Below, one piece after another: positions 1 through 5,533 of a stretch of DNA of 9,159 bases. The translations under genes and the position numbers were made by a program. The notes under the pieces were generated by a model. It was not told where the DNA came from. It searched no databases and saw only the letters and a program-made list of their open reading frames with translations. How positions within the stretch are numbered: position 1 is the first letter of the stretch; the number at the start of each line of letters is the position of its first letter. This DNA comes from Streptosporangiaceae bacterium. GTDB lineage: Bacteria > Actinomycetota > Actinomycetes > Streptosporangiales > Streptosporangiaceae. The DNA is taken from NCBI GenBank assembly GCA_030043395.1, contig JASHXW010000399.1, forward strand, positions 1 to 9,159, read 5' to 3'.

Positions 1-538
1 GGTGGGTCGCGAACGCGCGCTTGTTGAGGGCGGTCCACTCGTCCTCGTCCTGGCCGACCCGGAACGTGCGGATGGTGATCCCGTCGGCGACCTGCGGGCG
101 TCCGATCCTGGCCTGCAGCGAGCGCCGCATCTGCCATAGCGCCCTGACCCGCTCGAAGCCGGCCGCCGCGGCCAGCCGGGACGCCGCTGGCAGGTCACCA
201 TGCGCCCACAGCCTCAGCGTGCTGTCCCCGGCCTCTGCCGACAGTGCCTTAACAAGCTCCAGTCCCAGATGCCGCCGCCGGCGCGCAGGGTGGATCACCA
301 GCTCACCGCTCGGGCCGGCCACGGGGTCAGTCGGATCCAGGTGGGCATACCCGGCGATCTCGCCGCCATCAGTGAGGATCACGTTGCGCGCCTGCTGATC
401 ACCGCCATAGCGCAGGTGCAGCATCACATGCTCGGAAAGCGGCGCGACGCCGTCCTCGTCGGTGGCCAGCCTGACCAGCCGCAATATCGCCGCGACCTCG
501 TCGTCGGTCAGCCGCGCGGCGACCCTGACCTCGGTCAT
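1..538 (-). CDS. mshD: Mycothiol synthase MshD, N-terminal 179 residues (cut by window edge)
   Basis: This enzyme performs the last step of mycothiol synthesis: it acetylates the cysteine amine of Cys-GlcN-Ins with acetyl-CoA in the cytoplasm. I translated the open minus frame from the ATG at 538-536; it runs without a stop to base 1. Visible residues 1-140 form the first GNAT domain, with [12 protein letters not shown] (78-89) as the acetyl-CoA-binding strand and turn, and [19 protein letters not shown] (110-128), typical of MshD. The second GNAT domain starts near 154 (ITIRTF) and reaches LNKRAFATH, where family members continue into HPEQG. Full-length relatives have about 300 residues, so roughly 40% is missing. 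The first glycine of the RxxGxG acetyl-CoA loop appears to be His90, tolerable because catalysis is assigned to the C-terminal domain. The start codon overlaps the glnR stop (ATGA), implying translational coupling. Confidence 0.93.
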   Translation of the reverse strand, partial: MTEVRVAARLTDDEVAAILRLVRLATDEDGVAPLSEHVMLHLRYGGDQQARNVILTDGGEIAGYAHLDPTDPVAGPSGELVIHPARRRRHLGLELVKALSAEAGDSTLRLWAHGDLPAASRLAAAAGFERVRALWQMRRSLQARIGRPQVADGITIRTFRVGQDEDEWTALNKRAFATH

Positions 539-1413
539 CGGCTGGCTCCCGCGGTGGTGTCGCGCCCAGGTCCGCGCGACGGCCCAGTGCGCCCCGCAGG
601 CGTGCCGCCCGTTTGCGTGCGTCCGGCCCGGCTCGGTCGGCTGGTTCTGGGCACTGCCGCTGGCTGCCCGCTCCTGGGCCCGGGCGCTCCGGCTGCCGCC
701 TCGCCGCGGCGCGGGTCTGGCTTGGCCGGGACGAACTTGTAGCCGACATTGCGCACGGTGCCGATGAGAGCTTCGTTATCGGCGCCGAGCTTGGCGCGCA
801 GCCTGCGAACATGCACGTCGACGGTCCTCGTTCCGCCGAAGTAGTCGTATCCCCAGACCTCCTGCAGCAGTTGTGACCTGGTAAACACCCGCCGCGGGTG
901 CTGCGCGAGGAACTTGAGCAGCTCGAATTCCTTGAACGTCAGGTCGAGCGCGGTGCCGCTGATCCTGGCCGAGTAGGTCGCCTCGTCGATCACCAGCTCG
1001 CCGGAGGTCAGCTCCTGGGCCGGCTGGATCGCGTGCGCCGCGGCGCGGCCAATGGCGAGCCGGATCCTGGCCTCGACCTCGCCGGGTCCTGCCGTGTTCA
1101 GGATGATGTCGTCCGTGCCCCACTCGGCGGTGATCGCGGCCCAGGCTCCCTCGCTGATCACCGCGAGCAGGGGGATGTCGGACCGCCTGAGGTGGCGCAG
1201 CAATTCCCGCGCCCGGACCAGGTCCCGGCGCGCATCGACCAGCACGGCGTCTGGCGTGGCCCCTTCGGCCCCGCCCTGGCCAGCGGCAACCTGGCTGGCC
1301 AGCGCATCAGCAGTGGCCGGCGCCAGCCGCACGAGATGGCTGAGCAGGGAGAGCGAAGGCAGAATCTCGGCTGCTGATTCGCGCGTGCTAGTGAGCAGGA
1401 GCACCTTGCTCAC
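535..1413 (-). CDS. glnR: GlnR, global nitrogen response regulator (OmpR/PhoB family)
   Basis: GlnR activates or represses nitrogen-assimilation genes such as glnA and amtB in actinobacteria. The 292-residue product has an N-terminal receiver-like domain (about 3-120) and a winged-helix DNA-binding domain (about 135-230). The receiver is atypical: Asp60 in VLVDARRD matches the single conserved Asp of GlnR, but the acidic cluster that chelates Mg in phosphorylated regulators is absent (LLLTST at 5-10). [27 protein letters not shown] (94-120 region) and the recognition helix [14 protein letters not shown] (196-209) closely match Streptomyces GlnR as I remember it. After KPD (231-233) comes a tail of about 60 residues rich in Arg, Pro, Gly and Thr, longer than needed for the fold. 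The GTG start at 1413 has a GGAGG 9 nt upstream. The stop overlaps the mshD start. No cognate sensor kinase is present, as expected for this orphan regulator. Confidence 0.94.
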   Translation of the reverse strand: MSKVLLLTSTRESAAEILPSLSLLSHLVRLAPATADALASQVAAGQGGAEGATPDAVLVDARRDLVRARELLRHLRRSDIPLLAVISEGAWAAITAEWGTDDIILNTAGPGEVEARIRLAIGRAAAHAIQPAQELTSGELVIDEATYSARISGTALDLTFKEFELLKFLAQHPRRVFTRSQLLQEVWGYDYFGGTRTVDVHVRRLRAKLGADNEALIGTVRNVGYKFVPAKPDPRRGEAAAGAPGPRSGQPAAVPRTSRPSRAGRTQTGGTPAGRTGPSRGPGRDTTAGASR

Positions 1414-1422
1414 CAGCCGCCA

Positions 1423-1427
1423 CCTCC
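1423..1427 (-). promoter_or_regulatory. Ribosome binding site of glnR
   Basis: Read on the minus strand this is GGAGG, nine bases before the GTG at 1413. It fixes the unusual GTG start of glnR; no better-placed start lies nearby. Confidence 0.75.
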
Positions 1428-1434
1428 GGTCCGC

Positions 1435-1462
1435 CGCGGATCTCGCCGGTGCAGATCCTGCG
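1435..1462. repeat. Inverted repeat between glnR and moaD-like gene
   Basis: GGATCT (1438-1443) and AGATCC (1453-1458) form a perfect 6-bp dyad across 9 bases, extended by CGC (1435-1437) and GCG (1460-1462) with one unpaired T. It lies just upstream of the glnR ribosome binding site, so it could be an operator or a hairpin in the glnR leader. It does not match the GlnR box pattern. The rest of the 126-bp divergent gap shows no convincing promoter pair. Confidence 0.4.
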
Positions 1463-1539
1463 AGCGGAATTGCCGCCTTGGATCAGCGAGAGCCCGATGT
1501 CGGCGTTGGCACGGGTCGCTATGAGTGAGGATAGCTGAC

Positions 1540-1821
1540 ATGGCGACAGTTACCTTGCGCTACTGGGCCGCTGCGAAGGATGCCGCGGGCCTGGCGGAGC
1601 AGAAGGTGCAGGGAGCCGACCTCGCCGCCGCGCTGGCCGCCGGGGTTGCCGGGGTCGCTGCCGCCCATCCGCATGGTGACCGGGCCGAACGGCTGCGGCA
1701 GGTACTGGCGAGGTCCTCGTTCCTGATCGACGACGAGCCCGCCGGCACCCGCCCGCCCGAGTCGGTCACGCTGGCCGACGGCGCCATCATCGAGGTCTTG
1801 CCGCCGTTCGCGGGCGGCTAG
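1540..1821 (+). CDS. MoaD/ThiS-family sulfur carrier protein
   Basis: A small ubiquitin-like protein of 93 residues. It begins MATVTLRYWAAAK, a typical first beta strand of MoaD/ThiS proteins, and ends VLPPFAGG, with the C-terminal Gly-Gly that is adenylated and thiocarboxylated in this family. FLIDDEPAG (about 61-69) and the LADGAIIEVLPPF segment fit the beta-grasp fold. A carrier of this type donates sulfur for molybdopterin, thiamine or another thio-compound; no molybdopterin or thiamine genes are visible here, so the acceptor is unknown. The ATG at 1540 is preferred because homologues start at the MxxVTxRYW strand; a GTG at 1525 would add five residues. GAGTGAGG at 1523-1530 could serve as ribosome binding site. 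It is transcribed divergently from glnR and lies 67 bases before the ECF sigma gene. Confidence 0.85.
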   Translation: MATVTLRYWAAAKDAAGLAEQKVQGADLAAALAAGVAGVAAAHPHGDRAERLRQVLARSSFLIDDEPAGTRPPESVTLADGAIIEVLPPFAGG

Positions 1822-1853
1822 GCAAAATCAAGCCGTAAGTGGCGCCGCCAGAC

Positions 1854-1881
1854 TGAACCGGATCGCCCTGGCGCACGTTAA
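1854..1881 (+). promoter_or_regulatory. Candidate ECF-sigma promoter upstream of the sigma gene
   Basis: TGAACC (1854-1859) and CGTTAA (1876-1881) are separated by 16 bases. This matches the general ECF pattern of an AAC-containing -35 and a CGT-type -10, and resembles the M. tuberculosis SigL consensus (TGAACC / CGTgtc) as I recall it. It suggests the sigma factor transcribes its own operon. Transcription would begin near 1888, right at the GTG start of the sigma gene. The intact TGAACC does not recur in front of another gene in this window, judged by eye. Confidence 0.6.
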
Positions 1882-1888
1882 CGTCGGT

Positions 1889-2434
1889 GTGGTGGTTCGC
1901 GACGGCGCCGGCAGTGCTGAACAGCCCAAGCCGGCAACCGACGAGGAGCTTGTCCGCGCGCTCTACCGGGAGCATGGCGGGCCGCTCTTCCGGTACGCGC
2001 TGCACCTGACCAACGGCGACCGGCAACGAGCTGAGGACATCGTGCAGGAAACTCTGCTCCGTGCCTGGATGCATCCGGACGCCATCGTCGACAGGCCTGC
2101 CAGGCCCTGGCTGTTCGCTGTGGCCAGGAACCTGGCCGTCGACGCGCACCGGGCTCGCCAGGCCAGGCCGCACGAGGTCGGCGAGGCCGCCCTGCAGACG
2201 ACGGCCGTCCCGGATACCGCTGACCGCGCGCTGGAGTCCTGGGCGGTCGCCGACGCGCTGCGATCACTTCGTCCAGATCATCGTGCCGTGCTGCTCGAGA
2301 CCTACTACCGCGACCACTCCGTGGCCGAGGCAGCAACGGCGCTTGGCGTACCCGCGGGTACCGTGAAATCACGTACCTTCTACGCGCTGAGGGCTCTGAA
2401 GCTGGCACTTGAGGAACGGGGGCTTGCGCCATGA
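1889..2434 (+). CDS. ECF RNA polymerase sigma factor (SigL-like)
   Basis: A sigma-70 family factor of the extracytoplasmic-function class, 181 residues. Region 2 covers about 22-92: RAEDIVQETLLRAW (47-60) is the core-binding and -10 recognition helix, followed by RPWLFAVARNLAVDAHR (72-88). Region 4 covers about 114-175, with the helix-turn-helix SVAEAATALGVPAGTVKSRTFYAL (144-167) that reads the -35. There is no C-terminal extension, so it is a minimal ECF factor. The GTG at 1889 (or the tandem GTG at 1892) is the first usable start and lacks a Shine-Dalgarno sequence, consistent with a leaderless mRNA from the promoter at 1854-1881. Its stop overlaps the anti-sigma start by ATGA. Family placement near SigL rests on the neighbouring zinc anti-sigma factor, the promoter motif and remembered similarity, so subgroup is uncertain. 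Confidence 0.92.
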   Translation: MVVRDGAGSAEQPKPATDEELVRALYREHGGPLFRYALHLTNGDRQRAEDIVQETLLRAWMHPDAIVDRPARPWLFAVARNLAVDAHRARQARPHEVGEAALQTTAVPDTADRALESWAVADALRSLRPDHRAVLLETYYRDHSVAEAATALGVPAGTVKSRTFYALRALKLALEERGLAP

Positions 2435-3135
2435 GTGACCCGTCGTGCCGCGCATACCGCGAACTGCTCGGCGTGTACGTCGTCGGCGCCATCGAGCCGG
2501 CCGAGCGCGCTCAGGTGGAAGCACACCTGAGCCAGTGCTACGAGTGCCGCGAGGAGCTTGCCCAGCTCGCCTTGCTGCCTGCGCTGCTGCACCGGGTGCC
2601 AGCGGAAGAGGCTGAGCGGATCCTGGCGACCGATCCGAGTGCCGCAGGCGAAGCCAGCGATTACGACGTGGCCATGCCGTCCACTGCGGTGCTTGAATCG
2701 CTGCTCGGGCAAGTCAAGGCCAAGCGGCGCACCAGGCGGGTGCGCGCGGCGTTCGCTACCGCCGCCGCCCTGCTGATCGCAGCCGGCGGCGCCGCCGCCG
2801 CGACACATGAGTTCACTCCGCGGCCCGCCGCGGCTGGCTCGGCCTTCGAAACTGTCAGCGCGCACACCGACGGGATCGCGGTGAAGGTTCGCTACGCGAA
2901 GAAGAGCTGGGGCACGTTGATGGAAGTCCGGGCAAGCGGGCTTCCAACCTGGACGCACTGCAAGTTCTGGGTCGTCGCCAAGGATGGTCAGCGCAGCCTG
3001 GCAGGCGGCTGGCTGGTGGGGTACGGCGGTGAGTCCATCTGGTACCCGGCGCGGTCGTACGTCCCTGCCGCCAGTGTCGCCAGCTTCGTGCTGACCTCGG
3101 GGCACCGGGTCCTGGCGACGATCCCCGCGGACTGA
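2431..3135 (+). CDS. Membrane-anchored zinc anti-sigma factor (ZAS / RslA-like)
   Basis: The predicted inhibitor of the sigma factor encoded immediately before it; the ATG shares bases with the sigma stop, so the two are translationally coupled. The 234-residue product has a cytoplasmic anti-sigma domain (about 4-95) with Cys6, His32, Cys36 and Cys39. HLSQCYEC is the HxxxCxxC zinc signature, and the spacing from Cys6 to His32 equals that between Cys11 and His37 of RsrA as I recall it. A basic stretch KAKRRTRRVR (96-105) precedes one membrane helix (about 106-124). The outside domain (about 130-234) includes GLPTWTHCKFWVVAKDG (170-186) and no recognised enzyme motif. By family analogy, oxidation of the zinc-site cysteines or an envelope signal would release the sigma factor. 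Which signal acts here is not visible. Confidence 0.88.
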   Translation: MSDPSCRAYRELLGVYVVGAIEPAERAQVEAHLSQCYECREELAQLALLPALLHRVPAEEAERILATDPSAAGEASDYDVAMPSTAVLESLLGQVKAKRRTRRVRAAFATAAALLIAAGGAAAATHEFTPRPAAAGSAFETVSAHTDGIAVKVRYAKKSWGTLMEVRASGLPTWTHCKFWVVAKDGQRSLAGGWLVGYGGESIWYPARSYVPAASVASFVLTSGHRVLATIPAD

Positions 3136-3212
3136 GCACGCTGGAGTGGTCCGCGCGCTGGAGTTGATCCCCGGGCGGGAATGTCCGGCGCGACGCGCAT
3201 GTTTACGCCGCC

Positions 3213-3677
3213 GTGACGGCCGGAATTGTCGCCAGCGTATGCGCCCTGCTTGCTGCGACCGCGTTTGGCCTTGTCTGGCAAAGCCGCAACGGCCGGATCC
3301 GTGCCAGTACCCGCGCGGGGGCCACTGACGGAGCCGCGACTGACGGGGCGGCGACTGACGGGGCCACGGGTGGCGGGCTCACCGCAGCGGACCTCGGTGC
3401 GGAGCTCGGCAGCAGGGCCACGCTGGTGCAGTTCTCGACCGCCTTCTGCGCACCGTGCCGCGCGACTAGGCGCATCCTGTCCGAGGTCGCTGGCATGGTC
3501 GACGGCGTCAGCCACGTGGAGATCGACGCGGAGTCGCACCTGGACCTGGTGCGGCGGCTCGACGTCCGGCGGACTCCTACGACGTTTGTGCTCGGACCGG
3601 ACGGGCAGATTACCCACCGCGCCAGCGGCCAGCCCAGCAAGGCGGACGTGATTTCCGCGGTTGGGGCCGTGGTATGA
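3213..3677 (+). CDS. Membrane-anchored thioredoxin-like protein
   Basis: A thioredoxin-fold protein of 154 residues, probably tethered to the membrane. Residues 4-22 form a hydrophobic N-terminal helix (GIVASVCALLAATAFGLVW) with no lipobox. Residues 23-56 form a linker containing three copies of ATDGA. The thioredoxin domain runs from about 57 to 154: FSTAFCAPC (74-82) is the active-site strand and loop with Cys79 and Cys82 (Phe replaces the usual Trp), and TPTTF (121-125) carries the cis-proline. In M. tuberculosis a similar protein (ThiX, Rv0816c) lies in the same neighbourhood, which supports orthology from memory. GTG at 3213 is the first standard start after the in-frame stop at 3165-3167, but has no Shine-Dalgarno. 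An 11-codon frame (3181-3216) ends over this start. It probably reduces a disulfide or persulfide connected with the adjacent sulfurtransferase (inference). Confidence 0.85.
   Translation: MTAGIVASVCALLAATAFGLVWQSRNGRIRASTRAGATDGAATDGAATDGATGGGLTAADLGAELGSRATLVQFSTAFCAPCRATRRILSEVAGMVDGVSHVEIDAESHLDLVRRLDVRRTPTTFVLGPDGQITHRASGQPSKADVISAVGAVV
3321..3365 (+). repeat. Three 15-bp tandem repeats coding ATDGA in the thioredoxin linker
   Basis: Three in-frame units of 15 bases, each coding Ala-Thr-Asp-Gly-Ala, start at 3321, 3336 and 3351. They differ by a few third-position bases. The array sits between the membrane anchor and the thioredoxin domain, so a change in copy number would change linker length without breaking the frame. 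Confidence 0.9.
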
Positions 3678-3678
3678 T
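3670..3678 (+). promoter_or_regulatory. Candidate extended -10 promoter for the DUF4395 operon
   Basis: TGG followed by TATGAT forms an extended -10 element that overlaps the stop codon of the thioredoxin gene. No good -35 is seen at 17 bases upstream, which is common for extended -10 promoters. Transcription would start near 3684-3686 and give a leader of about 170 bases before DUF4395. Confidence 0.4.
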
Positions 3679-3683
3679 TTCCT

Positions 3684-3853
3684 ATCAATGTGATCGGGAA
3701 GGCAGAGATGCCCGCCTCGGGGGTGGCCTGACGAGGCGGCGTGCCGTGGATTACTGTCGGGTGGCAGCCGCGCTCTGACCGTTACGCCGGCCTGACAATC
3801 TCCCACGCCCGAGCAGGCCCTTGCTCTGGCCGGCAGTAACGGAAGGAGCGGAC
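3684..3853 (+). promoter_or_regulatory. Foldable leader upstream of DUF4395, possible cis-acting RNA
   Basis: This noncoding stretch can form several helices by inspection. GGCA-GAGA-TGCC (3701-3712) closes a GNRA-type tetraloop. CCGCCTCG (3712-3719) pairs perfectly with CGAGGCGG (3732-3739). GCCGGCC (3786-3792) pairs with GGCCGGC (3828-3834) and encloses a GAGCA/TGCTC hairpin (3811-3815, 3822-3826). The last helix ends seven bases before the ribosome binding site, so it could influence translation. I recognise no TPP, SAM or cobalamin riboswitch signature. High GC makes chance stems likely, so this is only a candidate. Confidence 0.3.
3841..3848 (+). promoter_or_regulatory. Ribosome binding site of the DUF4395 gene
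   Basis: GGAAGGAG ends five bases before the GTG at 3854. This strong site decides the start and rejects the upstream in-frame start at 3821. Confidence 0.85.
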
Positions 3854-4291
3854 GTGCAGATCGATCCGCGGGGAGCCCGGTTCGGGGCCATCATCACGAC
3901 GGTGGTGCTCATCGTCGTCCTCATCACGAGCAGCGCATGGCTGCTAGCCGCCCAGGCGCTGGTGTTCGCGACCGGCGCGATATTCGGGCTGCGCTACGCG
4001 CCGTACGGCCTGCTCTACAAGTCACTCATCCGCCCGCGGCTCAAGCCGCCGACGGAACTCGAGGCCGAGGCGCCGCCGCGGTTCGCGCAGGGCGTCGGCC
4101 TTGCCTTCGCGGTGGTCGGCGTCGCCGGCTACGCGGCGGGCATCACCTGGCTGGGCATCGCGGCCACGGCGATGGCGCTGATCGCCGCCTTCCTGAACGG
4201 AGCCTTCGGCCTGTGCCTGGGCTGCGAGATGTACCTGCTTATCCGACGGATCGTGCCGGCCCGCCAGGTCACTGGCGCCGGACAGAGCTGA
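3854..4291 (+). CDS. DUF4395 family integral membrane protein
   Basis: A 145-residue membrane protein with about four hydrophobic segments: roughly 11-30, 31-48, 80-98 and 100-128. Between the second and third lies a polar loop, LIRPRLKPPTELEAEAPPRF (58-77), rich in prolines and charges. The last segment carries Cys121 and Cys124 in GLCLGCEMYLL, a CxxC conserved in DUF4395 proteins and a plausible redox or persulfide site at the membrane. The function of the family is not established; it repeatedly neighbours thioredoxins and rhodaneses. Here it lies between a membrane-tethered thioredoxin and a sulfurtransferase whose start is 15 bases beyond its stop, so it likely belongs to one operon for thiol or sulfur transfer across or at the membrane (inference). 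Start GTG is chosen from the GGAAGGAG five bases upstream. Confidence 0.85.
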   Translation: MQIDPRGARFGAIITTVVLIVVLITSSAWLLAAQALVFATGAIFGLRYAPYGLLYKSLIRPRLKPPTELEAEAPPRFAQGVGLAFAVVGVAGYAAGITWLGIAATAMALIAAFLNGAFGLCLGCEMYLLIRRIVPARQVTGAGQS

Positions 4292-4292
4292 C

Positions 4293-4298
4293 AAGGAG
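4293..4298 (+). promoter_or_regulatory. Ribosome binding site of the sulfurtransferase gene
   Basis: AAGGAG ends eight bases before the ATG at 4307, in the short gap after the DUF4395 stop. Confidence 0.8.
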
Positions 4299-4306
4299 AT
4301 TGACAC

Positions 4307-5143
4307 ATGAGCCGATCTGAGGTTCTGGTAGACGCCGACTGGGTGCAAGACCACCTGGATGACCCCGGCCTGGTGCTCGTCGAGGTCGACGAGGACACCT
4401 CGGCCTACGACAAGGGCCACATCAAGGGCGCCGTGAAGATCGACTGGAAGAAGGACCTGCAGGACCCGGTCCGCAGGGACTTCGTCGACCGGGCGGGCTT
4501 CGAGGCGCTGCTCTCCGAGCGCGGCATCTCCAACGACGACACGGTCATCCTCTACGGCGGCAACAACAACTGGTTCGCGGCCTACGCGTACTGGTACTTC
4601 AAGCTCTACGGCCATGACAAGGTCGTCTTGCTCGACGGCGGGCGCAAGAAGTGGGAGCTCGACTCGCGTGACCTCGTCACCGACGTGCCGCATCGTGCGC
4701 ACACCAGCTACCACGCCAAGGAGCAGGACCGCGCGATCCGGGCCTTCCGCGACGACGTTGTCGCCGCGATCGGCCACCTGAACCTGGTCGACGTGCGCTC
4801 TCCTGACGAGTTCGCCGGGCGGCTGCTCGCCCCGGCGCACCTGCCGCAGGAGCAGGCACAGCGCGGCGGCCACGTGCCGACCGCCAAGAACGTGCCCTGG
4901 TCCAAGGCGGCCCAGGATGACGGCACGTTCAAGAGCGACGAGGCGCTGCGCACCCTCTACGGCGACGAGGCCGGAGTGGACTTCGCCACGGACACGATCG
5001 CGTACTGCCGTATCGGCGAGCGCTCGGCGCACACGTGGTTCGTGCTGCACGAGCTTCTCGGCCAGCCAAACGTGAAGAACTACGACGGCTCGTGGACCGA
5101 GTACGGATCGCTGGTCGGAGTTCCGATCGAGGTAGGGGACTGA
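4307..5143 (+). CDS. Thiosulfate sulfurtransferase, two-domain rhodanese (CysA2/SseA type)
   Basis: This enzyme moves sulfane sulfur from a donor such as thiosulfate to an acceptor such as cyanide or a thiol. The 278-residue length fits a tandem rhodanese. The first domain (about 5-120) includes YDKGHIKGAVKIDW (34-47) and LYGGNNNWFAAYAYW (82-96); its position equivalent to the active site has no cysteine, as usual for this class. The second domain (about 145-275) includes VDVRSPDEFAG (161-171), GHVPTAKNVPW (188-198) and the catalytic loop CRIGERS with Cys234. This loop matches mycobacterial CysA2/CysA3 as I recall. Arg235 and the following residues shape a thiosulfate-type anion site. The gene follows DUF4395 closely and is followed by DUF1416 after two bases, the conserved actinobacterial pair. 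No signal peptide is seen, so it is cytoplasmic. Despite the name it is unrelated to the sulfate-transport ATPase CysA. Confidence 0.93.
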   Translation: MSRSEVLVDADWVQDHLDDPGLVLVEVDEDTSAYDKGHIKGAVKIDWKKDLQDPVRRDFVDRAGFEALLSERGISNDDTVILYGGNNNWFAAYAYWYFKLYGHDKVVLLDGGRKKWELDSRDLVTDVPHRAHTSYHAKEQDRAIRAFRDDVVAAIGHLNLVDVRSPDEFAGRLLAPAHLPQEQAQRGGHVPTAKNVPWSKAAQDDGTFKSDEALRTLYGDEAGVDFATDTIAYCRIGERSAHTWFVLHELLGQPNVKNYDGSWTEYGSLVGVPIEVGD

Positions 5144-5145
5144 GC

Positions 5146-5469
5146 ATGAGCGAGGCAGGGCAGGCCGCCGGTGGTGGCTGCGGCGCCCCGGCGGGCGGCA
5201 TCCGCGTGATCGACGGCGCGGGCAAGGAGGCAGTCGTTCAGGGTCGCGTGACCAGCGCGGGTGAGCCACTGCCCACCGGTTACGCCCGGCTGCTGAACAC
5301 CGACGGCGAGTTCGTTGCGGAGGTGCCGCTCGGCGAGGACGGCGGGTTCATCTTCTACGCCGCTCCCGGTGAGTGGACGCTGCGGGTACTCGCGCCCGGC
5401 GGGGTGCGGGTGGAGCGGACGGTCTCGGCGGACACCGGCAAGATCACCGAGCTTGAGGTGGCTGTCTAA
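5146..5469 (+). CDS. DUF1416 protein (SseC-like partner of the sulfurtransferase)
   Basis: A 107-residue protein of the DUF1416 family, found almost only in actinobacteria next to a CysA-type sulfurtransferase. VVQGRVTSAGEPLPTGYARL and FVAEVPLGEDGGFIFYAAPG form the beta-rich core, which resembles a small carboxypeptidase-regulatory-like (Ig-type) fold; APGEWTLRVLAP matches the SseC signature from memory. Cys12 in GGCGAP corresponds to the near-N-terminal cysteine of SseC (CSAP), with a Gly/Ala-rich extension before it. That cysteine is the only one in the protein and could receive sulfur from Cys234 of the upstream enzyme (inference). ATG 5146 follows the sulfurtransferase stop by two bases; AGGTAGGGGA at 5130-5139 is the likely ribosome binding site within the upstream gene. 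It is the last gene of the operon, followed by a strong terminator. Confidence 0.9.
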   Translation: MSEAGQAAGGGCGAPAGGIRVIDGAGKEAVVQGRVTSAGEPLPTGYARLLNTDGEFVAEVPLGEDGGFIFYAAPGEWTLRVLAPGGVRVERTVSADTGKITELEVAV

Positions 5470-5488
5470 GGCTGAAGCAGTAGCAACA

Positions 5489-5533
5489 GGCAGGGCGGTG
5501 GCCCGCGCTAAGAGCGCGGGCCACCGCCCTGCC
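5489..5533 (+). terminator. Perfect 21-bp hairpin terminator after the sulfur operon
   Basis: Bases 5489-5509 pair with 5513-5533 without mismatch around the loop AAG. The stem is very GC-rich and no T-tract follows, the I-shaped terminator form common in actinobacteria. It begins 20 bases after the DUF1416 stop and separates this operon from the pst genes. A hairpin of this kind would work in either direction. Confidence 0.9.

Noticed and set aside
1549..1563. GTTAC and GCTAC as a GlnR box at the start of the moaD-like gene
   Set aside because: Spacing is one base short and the second half lacks the GAAAC form; it also codes for conserved residues.
1839..1852. Small TGGC/GCCA hairpin after the moaD-like gene
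   Set aside because: Only four base pairs; too weak to call a terminator.
2380..3105. Minus-strand open frame opposite the anti-sigma gene
   Set aside because: The plus strand carries a zinc motif, a membrane helix and coupling to the sigma gene; the minus product shows nothing.
3821..3853. Upstream in-frame start of DUF4395
   Set aside because: The strong GGAAGGAG lies inside this extension and is correctly spaced for GTG 3854.
4022..5269. Minus-strand open frame of 415 codons opposite DUF4395 and the sulfurtransferase
   Set aside because: It spans three well-supported plus genes and has no recognisable domain.
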